A stretch of DNA of 64,000 bases. It comes from Pseudoxanthomonas sp. Its GTDB lineage: Bacteria; Pseudomonadota; Gammaproteobacteria; Xanthomonadales; Xanthomonadaceae. The notes under the pieces were generated by a model that saw only the letters and a program-made list of their open reading frames with translations, had not been told where the DNA came from and ran no database searches. Location of the stretch: positions 1 to 64,000 of the forward strand of contig NZ_PKDG01000014.1 in assembly GCF_002863005.1 (NCBI RefSeq), read 5' to 3'. Positions within the stretch are counted from its first letter, which is position 1. Every line of letters starts with the position of its first letter. Below are positions 8,987 to 20,000 of the stretch, piece after piece. The position numbers and the translations under genes are program-made.

Positions 8987-9529
8987 ATGGCAGAAGAACG
9001 TCAGCCGCGGGGCCGCGATCGCGACCGCAACCGCGAAGAGAAAGTCGACGACGGCATGATCGAGAAGCTGGTCGCGGTGAACCGCGTCAGCAAGACCGTC
9101 AAGGGCGGTCGTCAGTTCACCTTCACCGCGCTGACGGTCGTGGGCGACGGCAACGGCAAGATCGGTTTCGGTTACGGCAAGGCGCGCGAAGTGCCGGTCG
9201 CCATCCAGAAGTCGATGGAGTACGCCCGCAAGGGCATGCTGAATGTCGACCTGAACAACGGTACGTTGTGGCATCCGGTGAAGGCCGGCCACGGTGCGGC
9301 CCGCGTGTTCATGCAGCCGGCCTCGGAAGGTACGGGCGTGATCGCCGGCGGCGCCATGCGCGCTGTGCTGGAAGCGGTGGGCGTCAAGAACGTGCTGGCC
9401 AAGGCCGTCGGTTCGCGCAACCCGATCAACCTGGTCCGCGCCACGCTGAAGGGCCTGAGCGACATGCAGTCGCCGACCCGCATCGCGGCCAAGCGCGGCA
9501 AGAAGGTGGAGGAACTCCTCAATGGCTAA
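8987..9529 (+). CDS. rpsE: 30S ribosomal protein S5
   Basis: A 180-residue S5, 13 residues longer than in E. coli because of a charged N-terminal tail ([19 protein letters not shown]). The double-stranded RNA-binding fold ([16 protein letters not shown]) and [16 protein letters not shown] are present. S5 helps decoding accuracy. Its stop overlaps the rpmD start by eight bases. Confidence 0.97.
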   Translation: MAEERQPRGRDRDRNREEKVDDGMIEKLVAVNRVSKTVKGGRQFTFTALTVVGDGNGKIGFGYGKAREVPVAIQKSMEYARKGMLNVDLNNGTLWHPVKAGHGAARVFMQPASEGTGVIAGGAMRAVLEAVGVKNVLAKAVGSRNPINLVRATLKGLSDMQSPTRIAAKRGKKVEELLNG

Positions 9530-9713
9530 CGAGTCCAACAAGACCGTCAAGGTGCGCCTGGTGCGCGGCCTGCGTGGTTCCCAGTCGCGCCACCGTCTGT
9601 CGGTGAAGGCGCTGGGCCTGAACAAGCTCAACGATGTGCGTGAACTGAAGGACAGCCCGCAGGTGCGCGGCCTGATCGCCAAGGTTCACTACCTCGTCAA
9701 GGTCGAGGAGTAA
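9522..9713 (+). CDS. rpmD: 50S ribosomal protein L30
   Basis: A 63-residue L30 with [20 protein letters not shown] and the C-terminal [15 protein letters not shown]. It begins inside the rpsE end in another frame, with GGAGGAACTC of rpsE serving as its binding site, so translation is coupled. Confidence 0.97.
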   Translation: MANESNKTVKVRLVRGLRGSQSRHRLSVKALGLNKLNDVRELKDSPQVRGLIAKVHYLVKVEE

Positions 9714-9718
9714 TCAAC

Positions 9719-10156
9719 ATGCGTCTCAACACACTGAAGCCCGCCGACGGCGCCCGTACCGAACGCACCCGCGTCGGTCGCGGTATCGGTTCCGGCCTGG
9801 GCAAGACCGCGGGTCGTGGTCACAAGGGTTCGTTCGCACGCGCGGGCAAGGGCAAGATCAAGGCGAAGTTCGAAGGCGGCCAGATGCCGCTGATCAAGCG
9901 TCTGCCGAAGGTCGGCTTCCGTTCCAAGCTGAAGCTGGATTGTGCCGAAGTGCTTTCGTACCAGCTGGAGAAGCTGGAAGCCGGCGAAATCGACTTCGCC
10001 GCGCTGCGTGCCGCCAAGCTGGTCCCCAGCACCGCCAAGCGCGCCAAGATCGTCAAGAAGGGCGAACTCACCAAGAAGTTCGTGCTGAAGGGCGTGGCCG
10101 CCACGGCCGGTGCCAAGGCCGCCATCGAGGCTGCCGGCGGCAGCGTGCAGGAGTAA
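9719..10156 (+). CDS. rplO: 50S ribosomal protein L15
   Basis: A 145-residue L15 with the Gly/Arg-rich N-terminus [20 protein letters not shown] and the [13 protein letters not shown] segment. It is a late 50S assembly protein. It starts five bases after rpmD and is followed by secY within eight bases. Confidence 0.97.
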   Translation: MRLNTLKPADGARTERTRVGRGIGSGLGKTAGRGHKGSFARAGKGKIKAKFEGGQMPLIKRLPKVGFRSKLKLDCAEVLSYQLEKLEAGEIDFAALRAAKLVPSTAKRAKIVKKGELTKKFVLKGVAATAGAKAAIEAAGGSVQE

Positions 10157-10163
10157 CGGACGC

Positions 10164-11525
10164 ATGGCGCAGGGTAATGCCGCCGGTGCGCTGGCAGGCG
10201 CAGGCAAGTTCACCGAACTCCGCCAGCGCCTGCTGTTCGTGCTGGGTGCGCTGATCGTCTACCGGATCGGCTGTTTCATCCCGGTCCCGGGCGTCAATCC
10301 CGATGCCATGCTTGCGATGATGCAGGCGCAGGGCGGCGGCATCGTGGACATGTTCAACATGTTCTCGGGCGGCGCCCTGCACCGTTTCAGCATCTTCGCG
10401 CTCAACGTCATGCCCTACATCTCGGCGTCGATCGTGATGCAGCTGGGCGTGCACATCTTCCCGAGCCTGAAGGCGCTGCAGAAGGAAGGCGAATCCGGTC
10501 GCCGCAAGATCACCCAGTACTCGCGCATCGGCGCGGTGCTGCTGGCGGTCGTGCAGGGCGGCAGCATCGCCACCGCGTTGCAGAACCAGGTCGCGCCGGG
10601 CGGCATGCCGGTGGTGTACGCGCCCGGCATGGGTTTCGTTCTGACCGCGGTGGTCGCGTTGACCGCTGGCACCATCTTCCTGATGTGGCTGGGTGAGCAG
10701 GTAACGGAGCGTGGCATCGGCAACGGCGTCTCGCTGATCATCTTCGCGGGCATCGTGGCCGGCTTGCCGGGCGCAGTCATCCAGACCGTCGGCGCGTTCC
10801 GTGACGGCACGCTGAGCTTCATCTCGCTGCTGATCATCGCCGTGGTGGTGCTGGGCTTCACGTTCCTGGTGGTGTTCGTGGAGCGCGGCCAGCGGCGGAT
10901 CACGGTGAACTACGCGCGCCGCCAGGGCGGTCGCAATGCGTACATGAACCAGACGTCGTTCCTGCCGCTGAAGCTCAACATGGCCGGCGTGATTCCGCCG
11001 ATCTTTGCCTCCAGCATCCTGGCCTTCCCGGCGACGCTGGCTATGTGGTCCGGCCAGAACAGCGGCGCCACCACGTGGTTGCAGCGCATCTCCAATGCGC
11101 TGGCCCCGGGCGAGCCGCTACACATGATCGTGTTCGCGGCGATGATCATCGGCTTCGCGTTCTTCTACACGGCGCTGGTGTTCAACTCGCAGGAAACCGC
11201 GGAGAACCTGAAGAAGTCGGGCGCGCTGATTCCCGGCATCCGCCCGGGCAAGGCTACCGCCGACTATGTCGACGGCGTGCTGACGCGGCTGACGGCCATC
11301 GGTTCTATGTACCTGGTGGCGGTCTGCCTTCTGCCGGAAGTCATGCGCACCCAGCTGGGCACCTCGTTCTACTTCGGTGGCACCTCGCTGTTGATCGTGG
11401 TCGTGGTGGTGATGGACTTCATCGCGCAGATCCAGGCGCACCTGATGTCCCACCAGTACGAGAGCCTGCTGAAGAAGGCCAACTTGAAGGGCGGTTCGCG
11501 GGGCGGTCTTGCCCCCCGGGGCTGA
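10164..11525 (+). CDS. secY: Protein translocase subunit SecY
   Basis: The ATG at 10164 ([12 protein letters not shown], 453 residues) follows CAGGAG at 10148-10153 in the rplO end; an in-frame opening at 10110 overlaps rplO and is rejected. SecY is the ten-helix channel of the Sec machinery in the inner membrane. The plug region ([17 protein letters not shown]), the [16 protein letters not shown] loop and the cytoplasmic [12 protein letters not shown] loop are all visible. It is the last spc gene. rpmJ, often next, is missing here. Confidence 0.97.
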   Translation: MAQGNAAGALAGAGKFTELRQRLLFVLGALIVYRIGCFIPVPGVNPDAMLAMMQAQGGGIVDMFNMFSGGALHRFSIFALNVMPYISASIVMQLGVHIFPSLKALQKEGESGRRKITQYSRIGAVLLAVVQGGSIATALQNQVAPGGMPVVYAPGMGFVLTAVVALTAGTIFLMWLGEQVTERGIGNGVSLIIFAGIVAGLPGAVIQTVGAFRDGTLSFISLLIIAVVVLGFTFLVVFVERGQRRITVNYARRQGGRNAYMNQTSFLPLKLNMAGVIPPIFASSILAFPATLAMWSGQNSGATTWLQRISNALAPGEPLHMIVFAAMIIGFAFFYTALVFNSQETAENLKKSGALIPGIRPGKATADYVDGVLTRLTAIGSMYLVAVCLLPEVMRTQLGTSFYFGGTSLLIVVVVVMDFIAQIQAHLMSHQYESLLKKANLKGGSRGGLAPRG

Positions 11526-11866
11526 GGTATAATCGCGGGCTTCCCGCACCAGTCCGGCCCTCATGGCCGGCTGACTTAGATGGGCGGCCCCCGCAGCGAT
11601 CCGGTGCGGGGGTGCGAACCGGCCAGTCCCTGCGCCAGAGTAGCGCGGGCGGGTAGGGCAGGGGGAAACCCCCGCCCTGCACCAGGCAGGTTCCGGCGCC
11701 GGAGCATGGGCACACTCCCCATGCCGGTCCGAAGTCGGCGTTGCCGGCCCGGGCTTCCCGCAAACACCGGATCTTGTTAGAATTTCCAGTTCACTCCGCC
11801 TGTCTGCGCGAATCCCGCCCGGGATGACCGTACACGGGCCAATACTCACAGTTGGAGAACCGCGTC
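11526..11866 (+). other. 341-bp structured spacer between secY and rpsM
   Basis: No gene is visible, and rpmJ (L36), which often sits here, is not found. A perfect TATAAT (11528-11533) follows the secY stop by two bases but has only a weak -35. Hairpins follow: 11554-11559 with 11565-11570, 11588-11594 with 11606-11612, a GGGGG-aaa-CCCCC stem at 11661-11673, and 11704-11710 with 11718-11724. The rpsM promoter lies at 11775-11783. The spacer could encode a structured RNA or a processed 3' end. Confidence 0.45.
11775..11783 (+). promoter_or_regulatory. Extended -10 promoter of the alpha operon
   Basis: TGTTAGAAT at 11775-11783 is an extended -10 element (TG, one base, TAGAAT). No strong -35 is seen, as is common for this class. 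It would give a leader of about 75 nt before rpsM, where S4-mediated translational control acts in E. coli. Confidence 0.6.
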
Positions 11867-12223
11867 ATGGCGCGTATTGCAGGTGTCAACCTGCCTGCCC
11901 AGAAGCATGTCTGGGTCGGTTTGCAAAGCATCTACGGCATTGGCCGTACCCGTTCCAAGAAGGTCTGCGAAGCCGCCGGCGTCGTCTCGACCACCAAGAT
12001 CCGCGACCTGTCCGAGCCGGAAGTCGAGCGCCTGCGCGCCGAAGTCGGCAAATACGTGGTCGAGGGCGACCTGCGCCGTGAAGTCGGCATCGCGATCAAG
12101 CGCCTGATGGACCTGGGTTGCTATCGCGGTCTGCGCCACCGTCGCGGCCTGCCGCTGCGTGGCCAGCGCACCCGCACCAATGCCCGTACCCGCAAGGGTC
12201 CGCGCAAAGCCATCAAGAAGTAA
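11867..12223 (+). CDS. rpsM: 30S ribosomal protein S13
   Basis: The ATG at 11867 ([19 protein letters not shown]) gives 118 residues, the E. coli length, and has GGAGAA upstream. The C-terminal [21 protein letters not shown] tail that touches P-site tRNA is present. First gene of the alpha operon. Confidence 0.97.
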   Translation: MARIAGVNLPAQKHVWVGLQSIYGIGRTRSKKVCEAAGVVSTTKIRDLSEPEVERLRAEVGKYVVEGDLRREVGIAIKRLMDLGCYRGLRHRRGLPLRGQRTRTNARTRKGPRKAIKK

Positions 12224-12235
12224 GGGGCGACCACC

Positions 12236-12628
12236 ATGGCCAAGCCAGCTGCTGCCAAAGTCAAGAAGAAGATCAAGCGCGTCATCACCGACGGCGTCGC
12301 CCACGTCCACGCTTCTTTCAACAACACCATCGTCACCATCACCGACCGCCAGGGCAATGCGCTTTCCTGGGCGACCTCGGGTGGTGCCGGTTTCCGCGGT
12401 TCCCGCAAGTCCACGCCGTTCGCGGCGCAGGTCGCTGCCGAGAAGGCAGGCCGTGCAGCTCTGGACTACGGCGTGAAGTCGCTGGAAGTCCGCATCAAGG
12501 GCCCGGGTCCGGGTCGCGAGTCGGCCGTGCGTTCGTTGAACAACGTGGGCTACAAGATCACCAACATCATCGACGTGACGCCGATCCCGCACAACGGGTG
12601 CCGTCCGCCGAAAAAGCGTCGCGTCTAA
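12236..12628 (+). CDS. rpsK: 30S ribosomal protein S11
   Basis: A 130-residue S11 with [19 protein letters not shown] and the C-terminal [18 protein letters not shown]. The Asn-Gly in that tail is the site that forms isoaspartate in E. coli S11. It lies on the 30S platform by the E-site mRNA. Confidence 0.98.
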   Translation: MAKPAAAKVKKKIKRVITDGVAHVHASFNNTIVTITDRQGNALSWATSGGAGFRGSRKSTPFAAQVAAEKAGRAALDYGVKSLEVRIKGPGPGRESAVRSLNNVGYKITNIIDVTPIPHNGCRPPKKRRV

Positions 12629-12642
12629 GGGGGCGATAAGAA

Positions 12643-13272
12643 ATGGCTCGTTATATCGGTCCTACCTGTAAGCTCGCGCGCCGTGAAGGCGCCGACCTGT
12701 CGCTCAAGAGCCCGGCCCGTGCGCTGGACTCGAAGTGCAAGCTGGAGCAGAAGCCCGGCCAGCACGGCGCCACCGCCCGCAAGGGCAAGCTGTCCGACTA
12801 CGCCACCCAGCTGCGCGAGAAGCAGAAGGTCAAGCGTATCTACGGCCTGCTGGAGCGCCAGTTCCGCAACTACTACAAGAAGGCCTCGACCAAGAAGGGC
12901 AACACCGGCGAGAACCTGTTGCAGTTGCTGGAAACCCGCCTCGACAACGTCATCTACCGCATGGGCTTCGCCGTGACCCGTCCGGCCGCCCGCCAGCTGG
13001 TCTCGCACCGTGGCGTGCTGGTCAACGGCAAGCCGGTCAACCTGCCGTCCTACCAGGTCAAGGCTGGCGACGCGATCGCGCTGTCGGAGAAGGCCCAGAA
13101 GCAGCTCCGCGTGCAGGAGTCGTTGACGGTCGCCGAGCAGCTCGACCTGAACCCGTCGTGGGTTGAAGTCGATGCGAAGAAGTTCAGCGGCGTGTTCAAG
13201 GCGGTTCCGGCGCGTTCGGACCTGCCCGCCGACATCAACGAAGCGCTGATCGTCGAGTTGTACTCGAAGTAA
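12643..13272 (+). CDS. rpsD: 30S ribosomal protein S4
   Basis: A 209-residue S4 (206 in E. coli). It has the N-terminal [16 protein letters not shown] and the S4 RNA-binding fold around [32 protein letters not shown]. It nucleates 30S assembly and in E. coli represses the alpha operon. Confidence 0.98.
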   Translation: MARYIGPTCKLARREGADLSLKSPARALDSKCKLEQKPGQHGATARKGKLSDYATQLREKQKVKRIYGLLERQFRNYYKKASTKKGNTGENLLQLLETRLDNVIYRMGFAVTRPAARQLVSHRGVLVNGKPVNLPSYQVKAGDAIALSEKAQKQLRVQESLTVAEQLDLNPSWVEVDAKKFSGVFKAVPARSDLPADINEALIVELYSK

Positions 13273-13322
13273 TTCATTCACGCACCCCCGGGCGACCGGG
13301 GGACCGCAGGAGACAAAGCAAC

Positions 13323-14321
13323 ATGACGGGTATTACTCAGCAAGTGCTGCGCCCCCGCGGCCCGCAGATCGAGCGCCTGACCGGCAATCGCGCGAAAGTG
13401 GTCATCGAACCGCTGGAGCGTGGTTACGGCCATACGCTCGGCAATGCGTTGCGCCGCGTGCTGCTGTCGTCGATCCCCGGCTTCGCGATCACCGAAGTCG
13501 AGATCGATGGCGTGCTGCACGAATACAGCACCATCGAAGGCATGCAGGAAGACGTGCTGGAAGTGCTGTTGAACCTGAAGGATGTGGCCATCCGCATCCA
13601 TAGCGGCGACTCCTCCACGCTGAGCCTGGCCAAGCAGGGCCCGGGCGTGGTGACCGCCGGCGACATCAAGACCGACCACAACGTCGAGATCCTGAATCCG
13701 GAACTGGTCATCTGCAACCTGACCAAGGACACGGCGCTGAACATGCGCCTGAAGATCGAGCGTGGTTTCGGCTACCAGCCGGCCGCTGCCCGTCGTCGTC
13801 CGGATGAAGAAACCCGTGCGATCGGTCGCCTGGTGCTGGACGCCTCGTTCTCGCCGGTCCGTCGCGTCGCGTATGCGGTGGAAGCCGCGCGCGTCGAGCA
13901 GCGCACCGACCTGGACAAGCTGGTCCTGGACATCGAAACCAACGGCACGATCGATGCCGAGGAAGCCGTGCGCACCGCAGCCGACATCCTCAGCGACCAG
14001 CTGTCGGTGTTCGGTGACTTCACGCACCGCGACCGCGGCGCGCCGAAGCAGGCTGCCAGCGGCGTGGATCCGGTGCTGCTGCGCCCGATCGACGACCTGG
14101 AGCTGACCGTGCGTTCGGCCAACTGCCTGAAGGCCGAGAGCATCTACTACATCGGCGACCTGATCCAGAAGACGGAAGTCGAACTGCTCAAGACCCCGAA
14201 CCTCGGCAAGAAGTCGCTGACCGAGATCAAGGAAGTCCTGGCGCAGCGCGGCCTGTCCCTGGGCATGAAGCTGGAAAACTGGCCGCCGGCCGGTGTCGCC
14301 CAGCACGGCATGCTCGGTTGA
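13323..14321 (+). CDS. rpoA: DNA-directed RNA polymerase alpha subunit
   Basis: A 332-residue alpha subunit (329 in E. coli). The N-terminal dimerisation domain has the [19 protein letters not shown] motif. A linker leads to the C-terminal domain, where [15 protein letters not shown] holds the arginine that contacts UP elements and activators. The unusually tight 13-bp hairpin at 14332-14361 follows the stop and separates it from rplQ. Confidence 0.98.
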   Translation: MTGITQQVLRPRGPQIERLTGNRAKVVIEPLERGYGHTLGNALRRVLLSSIPGFAITEVEIDGVLHEYSTIEGMQEDVLEVLLNLKDVAIRIHSGDSSTLSLAKQGPGVVTAGDIKTDHNVEILNPELVICNLTKDTALNMRLKIERGFGYQPAAARRRPDEETRAIGRLVLDASFSPVRRVAYAVEAARVEQRTDLDKLVLDIETNGTIDAEEAVRTAADILSDQLSVFGDFTHRDRGAPKQAASGVDPVLLRPIDDLELTVRSANCLKAESIYYIGDLIQKTEVELLKTPNLGKKSLTEIKEVLAQRGLSLGMKLENWPPAGVAQHGMLG

Positions 14322-14331
14322 TGAAGCAACA

Positions 14332-14361
14332 CGAAGCTCCCGCGCTCGCGCGGGAGCTTCG
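14332..14361 (+). other. 13-bp perfect hairpin between rpoA and rplQ
   Basis: CGAAGCTCCCGCG (14332-14344) pairs perfectly with 14349-14361 around a four-base loop. It starts ten bases after the rpoA stop and has no T run. It may protect the rpoA 3' end, set an attenuation point or mark an RNase processing site before rplQ. Confidence 0.55.
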
Positions 14362-14505
14362 CTGCAACACCCACGTCGACGGACCTGAAGGCCCGCGGCG
14401 CTCCGGTCAAGGATGGCCGGTTAGGACCACCCGCAGTCCACAGTTGCAACGCCTGGATGGCGACAGCGAAGTCCAACGTCTCACTCTTCTTTAGGAATCC
14501 AACCC

Positions 14506-14880
14506 ATGCGCCACCAGAAAGCCGGCCGCAAGTTCAGCCGCACCAGCGCCCATCGCGAAGCGATGTTCCGCAACATGGCCGCCTCGCTCATCAAGCACGG
14601 CCTGATCAAGACCACCCTGCCGAAGGCCAAGGAACTGCGCCGTGTCGCAGAACCGCTGATCACCCTCGGCAAGATCGATGGCGTCGCCAATCGTCGTCTC
14701 GCCTTCTCGCGCCTGCGCGACAAGGAAGCCGTCGGTACGCTGTTCACCACGCTCGGCCCGCGCTACCAGTCGCGTCCGGGTGGCTACCTGCGCATCCTGA
14801 AGTGCGGCTTCCGCGCCGGCGACAACGCCCCGATGGCGTATGTCGAGCTGGTGGACCGTCCGGAAGCGGCGGCCGAGTAA
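14506..14880 (+). CDS. rplQ: 50S ribosomal protein L17
   Basis: A 124-residue L17 with the hallmark [20 protein letters not shown]. It is the last alpha-operon gene, 184 bp after rpoA, and is followed by a clear intrinsic terminator. Confidence 0.98.
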   Translation: MRHQKAGRKFSRTSAHREAMFRNMAASLIKHGLIKTTLPKAKELRRVAEPLITLGKIDGVANRRLAFSRLRDKEAVGTLFTTLGPRYQSRPGGYLRILKCGFRAGDNAPMAYVELVDRPEAAAE

Positions 14881-14904
14881 GCCTCGCCACCCTCGCGATA
14901 CCCG

Positions 14905-14935
14905 AAACCCCGGCCCCGGCCGGGGTTTTTGTTTT
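14905..14935 (+). terminator. Intrinsic terminator of the alpha operon
   Basis: The stem AAACCCCGG (14905-14913) pairs with CCGGGGTTT (14920-14928), followed by a T-rich tail (TTTTTGTTTT from 14926). Confidence 0.85.
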
Positions 14936-14979
14936 CCGGCGTGCGGAGGGGCTGTCCCGATGCGTCAGATCGCCGCGGG

Positions 14980-15009
14980 GTGACGTCACGGCCGATCGGC
15001 GTGGATAAT
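14980..15009 (+). promoter_or_regulatory. Candidate promoter of dsbB
   Basis: GTGACG (14980-14985), 18 bp, then GATAAT (15004-15009), located 29 bases before the dsbB start. Confidence 0.5.
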
Positions 15010-15037
15010 GCGGACAGACCTCACGTCCTGGGTGCCG

Positions 15038-15553
15038 ATGAATCCTCTCCGCTGGAGTTTCCGTGCGCAGTGCTTCCTGGGTTTCGCCATATGCGCGGGC
15101 CTGCTTGGCTATGCGCTGTACGTGCAGTTCGTGCACCAGTTGGAACCCTGTCCTTTCTGCATCTTCCAGCGGCTGGCGTTCGCCGCGACCGGCGTGTTGT
15201 TCCTGCTTGGCGCGTTGCAGGGGCCGCGCAAGCCCGGGGGCCGGCGCATGTACGGCGCGCTCGCCTTCCTGGGGGCCGCCGCGGGCATCGGCATCGCGGG
15301 GCGTCATGTCTGGGTCCAGCTATACCCGCCGCTGATGCCGAGTTGTGGCCCTGGCTGGGACTACATGATCGAGAACAATACCTGGCTGGGCGTCCTGCAG
15401 AAGGTGCTCGCCGCCAAGGGCGACTGCAGCACCATCGACTGGAGTTTCCTGGGCCTCACGATGCCGATGTGGAGCCTTGTGTGGTTCGTGGTGCTGGCCA
15501 TCTGGGCGCTCTGGATCGGCTTTCGCGCGCGCAGGACCTCGACCTTCCGCTGA
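15038..15553 (+). CDS. dsbB: Disulfide bond formation protein DsbB
   Basis: The start is taken at ATG 15038 (MNPLRWSFRAQ, 171 residues), which matches the N-terminus of related DsbB proteins; an in-frame ATG at 15008 would add ten residues. DsbB is an inner-membrane protein with four helices that reoxidises periplasmic DsbA and passes electrons to quinone. Both periplasmic cysteine pairs are visible: Cys38-Cys41 (CPFC) and Cys103 with Cys130. It stands alone between the alpha operon and aroG. Confidence 0.93.
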   Translation: MNPLRWSFRAQCFLGFAICAGLLGYALYVQFVHQLEPCPFCIFQRLAFAATGVLFLLGALQGPRKPGGRRMYGALAFLGAAAGIGIAGRHVWVQLYPPLMPSCGPGWDYMIENNTWLGVLQKVLAAKGDCSTIDWSFLGLTMPMWSLVWFVVLAIWALWIGFRARRTSTFR

Positions 15554-15604
15554 TTTGACGCGGCGCACCAATCTGGCACGATGGTGGGCCCCCAGGAGTC
15601 CGCC

Positions 15605-16999
15605 ATGAATCCGTCCGACCGCAACCTTCGCGCCGTCAGTCTCCCGCCCCACTGGGCGCCGGGCAGCTGGCGGGAAAGGACGGCGATGCAGATGCCGACC
15701 TATCCCGATGCCGCGGCGCTCGAGTCGGCGCTGGGCGAGTTGCGCCAACTGCCGCCGCTGGTGACGTCGTGGGAGATCTTCGCGCTCAAGAAGCAGCTTG
15801 CCGAGGCGCAGGAAGGCAAGCGCTTCCTGTTGCAGGGTGGCGACTGCGCGGAGAACTTCAGCGACTGCGAATCCGGGCTTATCTCGAACCGGCTCAAGGT
15901 GCTGCTGCAGATGAGCCTGGTGCTCGTGCATGGCCTGCGGCTGCCGGTGGTGCGGGTGGGCCGGTTTGCGGGACAGTATGCCAAGCCGCGGTCAGCGGAC
16001 ATGGAGACGCGCGATGGCGTGACGTTGCCCAGCTATCGCGGCGACGTGGTCAATGCGCCGGACTTCACGGCGGAAGCGCGCGTGCCGGACCCGCGTCGCA
16101 TGATCAAGGCGCACGCGCGCTCGGCGATGACGATGAACTTCGTGCGTGCACTGATCGATGGCGGCTTCGCCGACCTGCACCATCCGGAGTACTGGAACCT
16201 CAACTGGGTCGGCTATTCGCCACTGGCGGCCGAGTACCAGCAGATGGTCGCCTCGATCGGCGACGCGGTGAGGTTCATGGAGACCCTGTCCGGTTCCGAA
16301 GTGCACAACCTCAACCGGATCGACTTCTACACCTCGCACGAAGCACTGCTGCTGCCTTACGAAGAAGCGCTCACTCGCGAGGTGCCGCGCCAGTGGGGCT
16401 GGTTCAACCTCAGCACGCACTATCCGTGGATCGGCATGCGCACCGCAGCGGTCGATGGTGCGCACGTGGAATACCTGCGCGGCGTGCGCAATCCCATCGC
16501 GATCAAGGTGGGGCCGTCGGTGACACCGGACCAGTTGCTGCGCCTGATCGATGTTCTGAATCCCGAAGACGAAGCGGGTCGCCTGACGTTCATCCATCGC
16601 ATGGGTGCGGCGCAGATCGCCGACAAGCTGCCGCCGTTGCTGGACGCGGTACGCCGCGATGGCCGTCGCGTGCTGTGGGTCTGCGACCCGATGCACGGCA
16701 ATACGGAAAGCACGAGCAACGGGTTCAAGACGCGCCGCTTCGACAACGTGCGCAGCGAGGTCGAGCAGTCGTTCGACCTGCATGCGGCGGCCGGGACGCG
16801 GCTGGGTGGCGTGCACCTCGAGTTGACGGGTGAAGACGTCACCGAATGCACCGGCGGGGCGCGGGAGCTGACAGATGCGGACCTGGAGCGTGCCTACCGC
16901 TCGACGGTCGATCCGCGCCTCAACTACGAGCAGTCGCTCGAGATCGCGATGTGCATCGTGCGCAAGCAGAACCAGCTGGCAGCCCCGTCGGCGCGCTGA
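15605..16999 (+). CDS. aroG: 3-deoxy-D-arabino-heptulosonate 7-phosphate synthase, class II
   Basis: The enzyme condenses phosphoenolpyruvate and erythrose 4-phosphate, the first step of the shikimate pathway. The 464-residue length and motifs (FLLQGGDCAENF, GRFAGQYAKPRSAD, CDPMHGNTESTSNG, GGVHLELTGEDVTECTGG) identify the class II, plant/Mycobacterium type, unlike the class I AroFGH of enterics. AGGAG at 15594-15598 sets the start at ATG 15605 rather than the in-frame ATG at 15581. The symbol aroG is the common label for this family. It converges with the minus-strand c-di-GMP gene, 15 bp away. Confidence 0.94.
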   Translation: MNPSDRNLRAVSLPPHWAPGSWRERTAMQMPTYPDAAALESALGELRQLPPLVTSWEIFALKKQLAEAQEGKRFLLQGGDCAENFSDCESGLISNRLKVLLQMSLVLVHGLRLPVVRVGRFAGQYAKPRSADMETRDGVTLPSYRGDVVNAPDFTAEARVPDPRRMIKAHARSAMTMNFVRALIDGGFADLHHPEYWNLNWVGYSPLAAEYQQMVASIGDAVRFMETLSGSEVHNLNRIDFYTSHEALLLPYEEALTREVPRQWGWFNLSTHYPWIGMRTAAVDGAHVEYLRGVRNPIAIKVGPSVTPDQLLRLIDVLNPEDEAGRLTFIHRMGAAQIADKLPPLLDAVRRDGRRVLWVCDPMHGNTESTSNGFKTRRFDNVRSEVEQSFDLHAAAGTRLGGVHLELTGEDVTECTGGARELTDADLERAYRSTVDPRLNYEQSLEIAMCIVRKQNQLAAPSAR

Positions 17000-17014
17000 T
17001 CCCGGGCGGCGCCG

Positions 17015-20000
17015 TCAGGACCAGTGCGTATCGGCGCTGGGGGCGAGCTGGGGGATATGCCAGGTGGTGGCACGGGCATAGAGTTTCGCGAATTCGGCGG
17101 CCGGCAGCGGCTTGCTGAAGTAGTTGCCCTGTAGTTCGTCGCAGCCGTTGGCGGCCAGCCACGCGGCCTGCGCCGGCGTTTCCACGCCTTCGGCGATCGT
17201 GCGGCACTGCAGTTGCGCTGCCAGGCTGATGATGGCGCGGGTGATGGCAGCCTGGTTCGGTTCGGATACATCGCGTACGAACGACTGGTCGATCTTCAGT
17301 ACGTTGAATCCGTAATTACCCAGGTAGCTGAGGCTCGAGAAGCCGGTGCCGAAATCGTCGATGGCGATGCGCACGCCCAGGGCCTTCAGTGCGCGCAAGG
17401 TGCGATCGGTGCGTTGCACGTCGCGCATCAGCGTGGTTTCGGTGACTTCCAGTTCGAGGAACTCGGCAGCCAGTCCGCTGTCCTTCAGCGCCTCGACCAC
17501 CGTATCCACCAGGTCGTCGGTGTCGAAGTTGGCGGCGGCGATGTTGACCGACACGCGGATCGGCGGCAGGCCGGCCTGCTGCCAGATCCGGTTCTGCCGG
17601 CACGCGGCGCGGATCGCCCACTGGTCGATGTCGACGATCAGGTTGGTTTCCTCGGCGATCGGGAGGAACTCGCCCGGCATCATCAAGCGTTCGCCGCGCT
17701 GCCAGCGTGCGAGGCCCTCGACCCCGACGATGCGACCGCTGACGCGATCGACCTGCGGCTGGTAATGGAGGGAAAGATCGCCGTTGCGCAGGCTTCGCCG
17801 CAGGCTGTTCTCCAGTTCGATGCGGGCGTCCACGCTGGATGCCAGCTCGCGCGTGTAGAAACGCGTGGCGTTGCGGCCATTTCGCTTGGCCAGGTACATG
17901 GCCGCATCGGCACGCATCATGAGCGTCGCCGCGTCGTAGCCGTCTTCCGGGAACAGGCTGATGCCGATGCTGAACGCCTGGTGCAGTTCGTGCGAGGCCA
18001 CCGTGTAGGGTGTTCCGCTGAGGGCGAGAAGACGGTCGGCGATCTGCAGCACGCTGTCGCGCGTCACCACATTCGGCAGCAGCACGACGAACTCGTCGCC
18101 TCCCGTGCGGTACACGGTCCCGAGATTGCCGATGTTGCGCTGCAGGCGTCGCGCGACCTGCTGCAGCAGTTCATCGCCGGTGTGGTGGCCGAGGGCATCG
18201 TTGACGTGCTTGAAGAGGTCGAGGTCGAGGAACAGTACCGCGATGCCGTTGCCATGGTTGGTCGCGTGCGTGATCGCCTGGCCCAACCGCTCGTTGAGTT
18301 GCAGCCGGTTCGGCAGCCCGGTCAGGACATCGTGGTGGGCGAGGAAGGTCATGCGCGAGCTGAGTGCGCGGGATTCGGTGATGTCGCGCAACACCATCAC
18401 GGTGCCCACCATGCGCTCGTCGCGGTCATGGATGGCCGACAGCGAACGTTCGACCAGCATGCGGCTGCCGTCGCGTCGCAGCAACTGCAGGTCGCCCGGC
18501 TGCCCCATCGTGTGGGGTTCCTCGACATTCGGCTGCGTATCGATGCGGACCAGCGAAGCAACCTGGTCCAGGGGGTGCCCCAATGCCTGGTCCAGTCCCC
18601 AGCCGCACAGCGCTTCCGCGGCGGGGTTCATGTAGGTGACGCGGCTTTCGATATCGACGGTGATCACCGCTTCGCTGATCGACGTCAGCGTCACCTCGGC
18701 CAGTTCGTTGGCGTCGTGCAGCGCGTGTTCCAGGCGGGCCTTCTCCGTGATGTCGATGGACATGACGAAGAAGCCGCAGACCTTGCCGGTGTCGTCGACA
18801 TCGGGCGTATAGAAGCTGTGCATGCTCCGGGTGCCGTCGGCAGTGGCGAAGCTGCTTTCGAACTCGCCATCGCGCCCGGACAGTGCGGCATCGATCTGCG
18901 GCATGCGGCGCAGGTAGGCGTCCTCGCCGAAGAGATCGCGCATGTGGGTGCCGATCCTGGGGGGGCTGCGCCACTGGACCTGGTCGGCGAACGCGCGGTT
19001 GTGGAAAACCAGACGGTGCGCTGCATCGAATTGGGCGATCAGTGCGGGCAGGCGATCGGTGACGCGCTTGAGGTGGTCGCGCGCCATCGCCAACTCGCGG
19101 TGCGCGCGCCGCTGTTCACCGACGTCGTTCCCCATCAGGTACCAGCCGGCGATCCTGCGGCCGGGCTCCACGTCGGGGACCAGATAGAGATGAACCGGTC
19201 GTGCCGGCCGGCCCAACTCGCCTTCCCAGGTCGTCCAGTGGTCCGGCGTGCAGTCCTGCATGGCGCGCCTGAGCGAGCCGAGGAAGTCGGGAGCGTCCGC
19301 ATGGACGTCGTCCACGTGCCTGTCGCTCCAATCCGTCGGCGTGCCGGACCATGCGCGGCATGCGCGATTGGCGAAGCCGTAGTGGCCATCCCCATCGATA
19401 TACGCGATCAGCGCGGGCAGGTGGTCCGCAACCGCATCCAGCAGGGCGCGGCTGCGCCGCTCCGTCCGCGCCAGGTTCTGCAACAGCAGGAACAGCAGCA
19501 GCCCCAGGCCGATCCCGCACGCGGTCAGCAGCACGATGGACGCCAGGCCGGGCAATGCGTCGCGCAACGGTGGCGACTGCAGTACCAGGCGCCACTCGCT
19601 GCCCAGCAGCCGCAGTTCGCGCTGAGCGGTGAAGGCCGGCTGCCAGTCGCCCCGGTAGCGGTCTTGCAGCGCCCGTGTCTGGTAGATCGGCTCGCCACCG
19701 TGATCGCGGGCGAGCAACTGCAGGTCGAACTCGTCGCCGCCGGAGCGACCGACGGCATCTTCCACGACCCGTTGCCAACCGAAGCCGGCGGTGGCGAAGC
19801 CACGCAGCAGGCGCCGTCGTGCCTCCACGCTGGCGCGTGCGGCGACGGGGTCGGCGTACACCGGCGCGTACAGCAGGAAGCCTGCCAGGCCAGTACTGCC
19901 CTTGGTGGCATCCCCCAGCGCGACCAGCGGCGCGGCGGCCAGCTCGCCACTGTCGCGCGCCGACGCGATGGCCTGCGCGCGCACGGCTTCGGCCATCACG

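Noticed and set aside
19727-19741. A second GGDEF string in the sensor region of the c-di-GMP protein (residues 265-269)
   Set aside because: It lacks the surrounding cyclase fold (no FLDLDLFKHVND upstream), so it is a chance match; the true site is residues 811-815.
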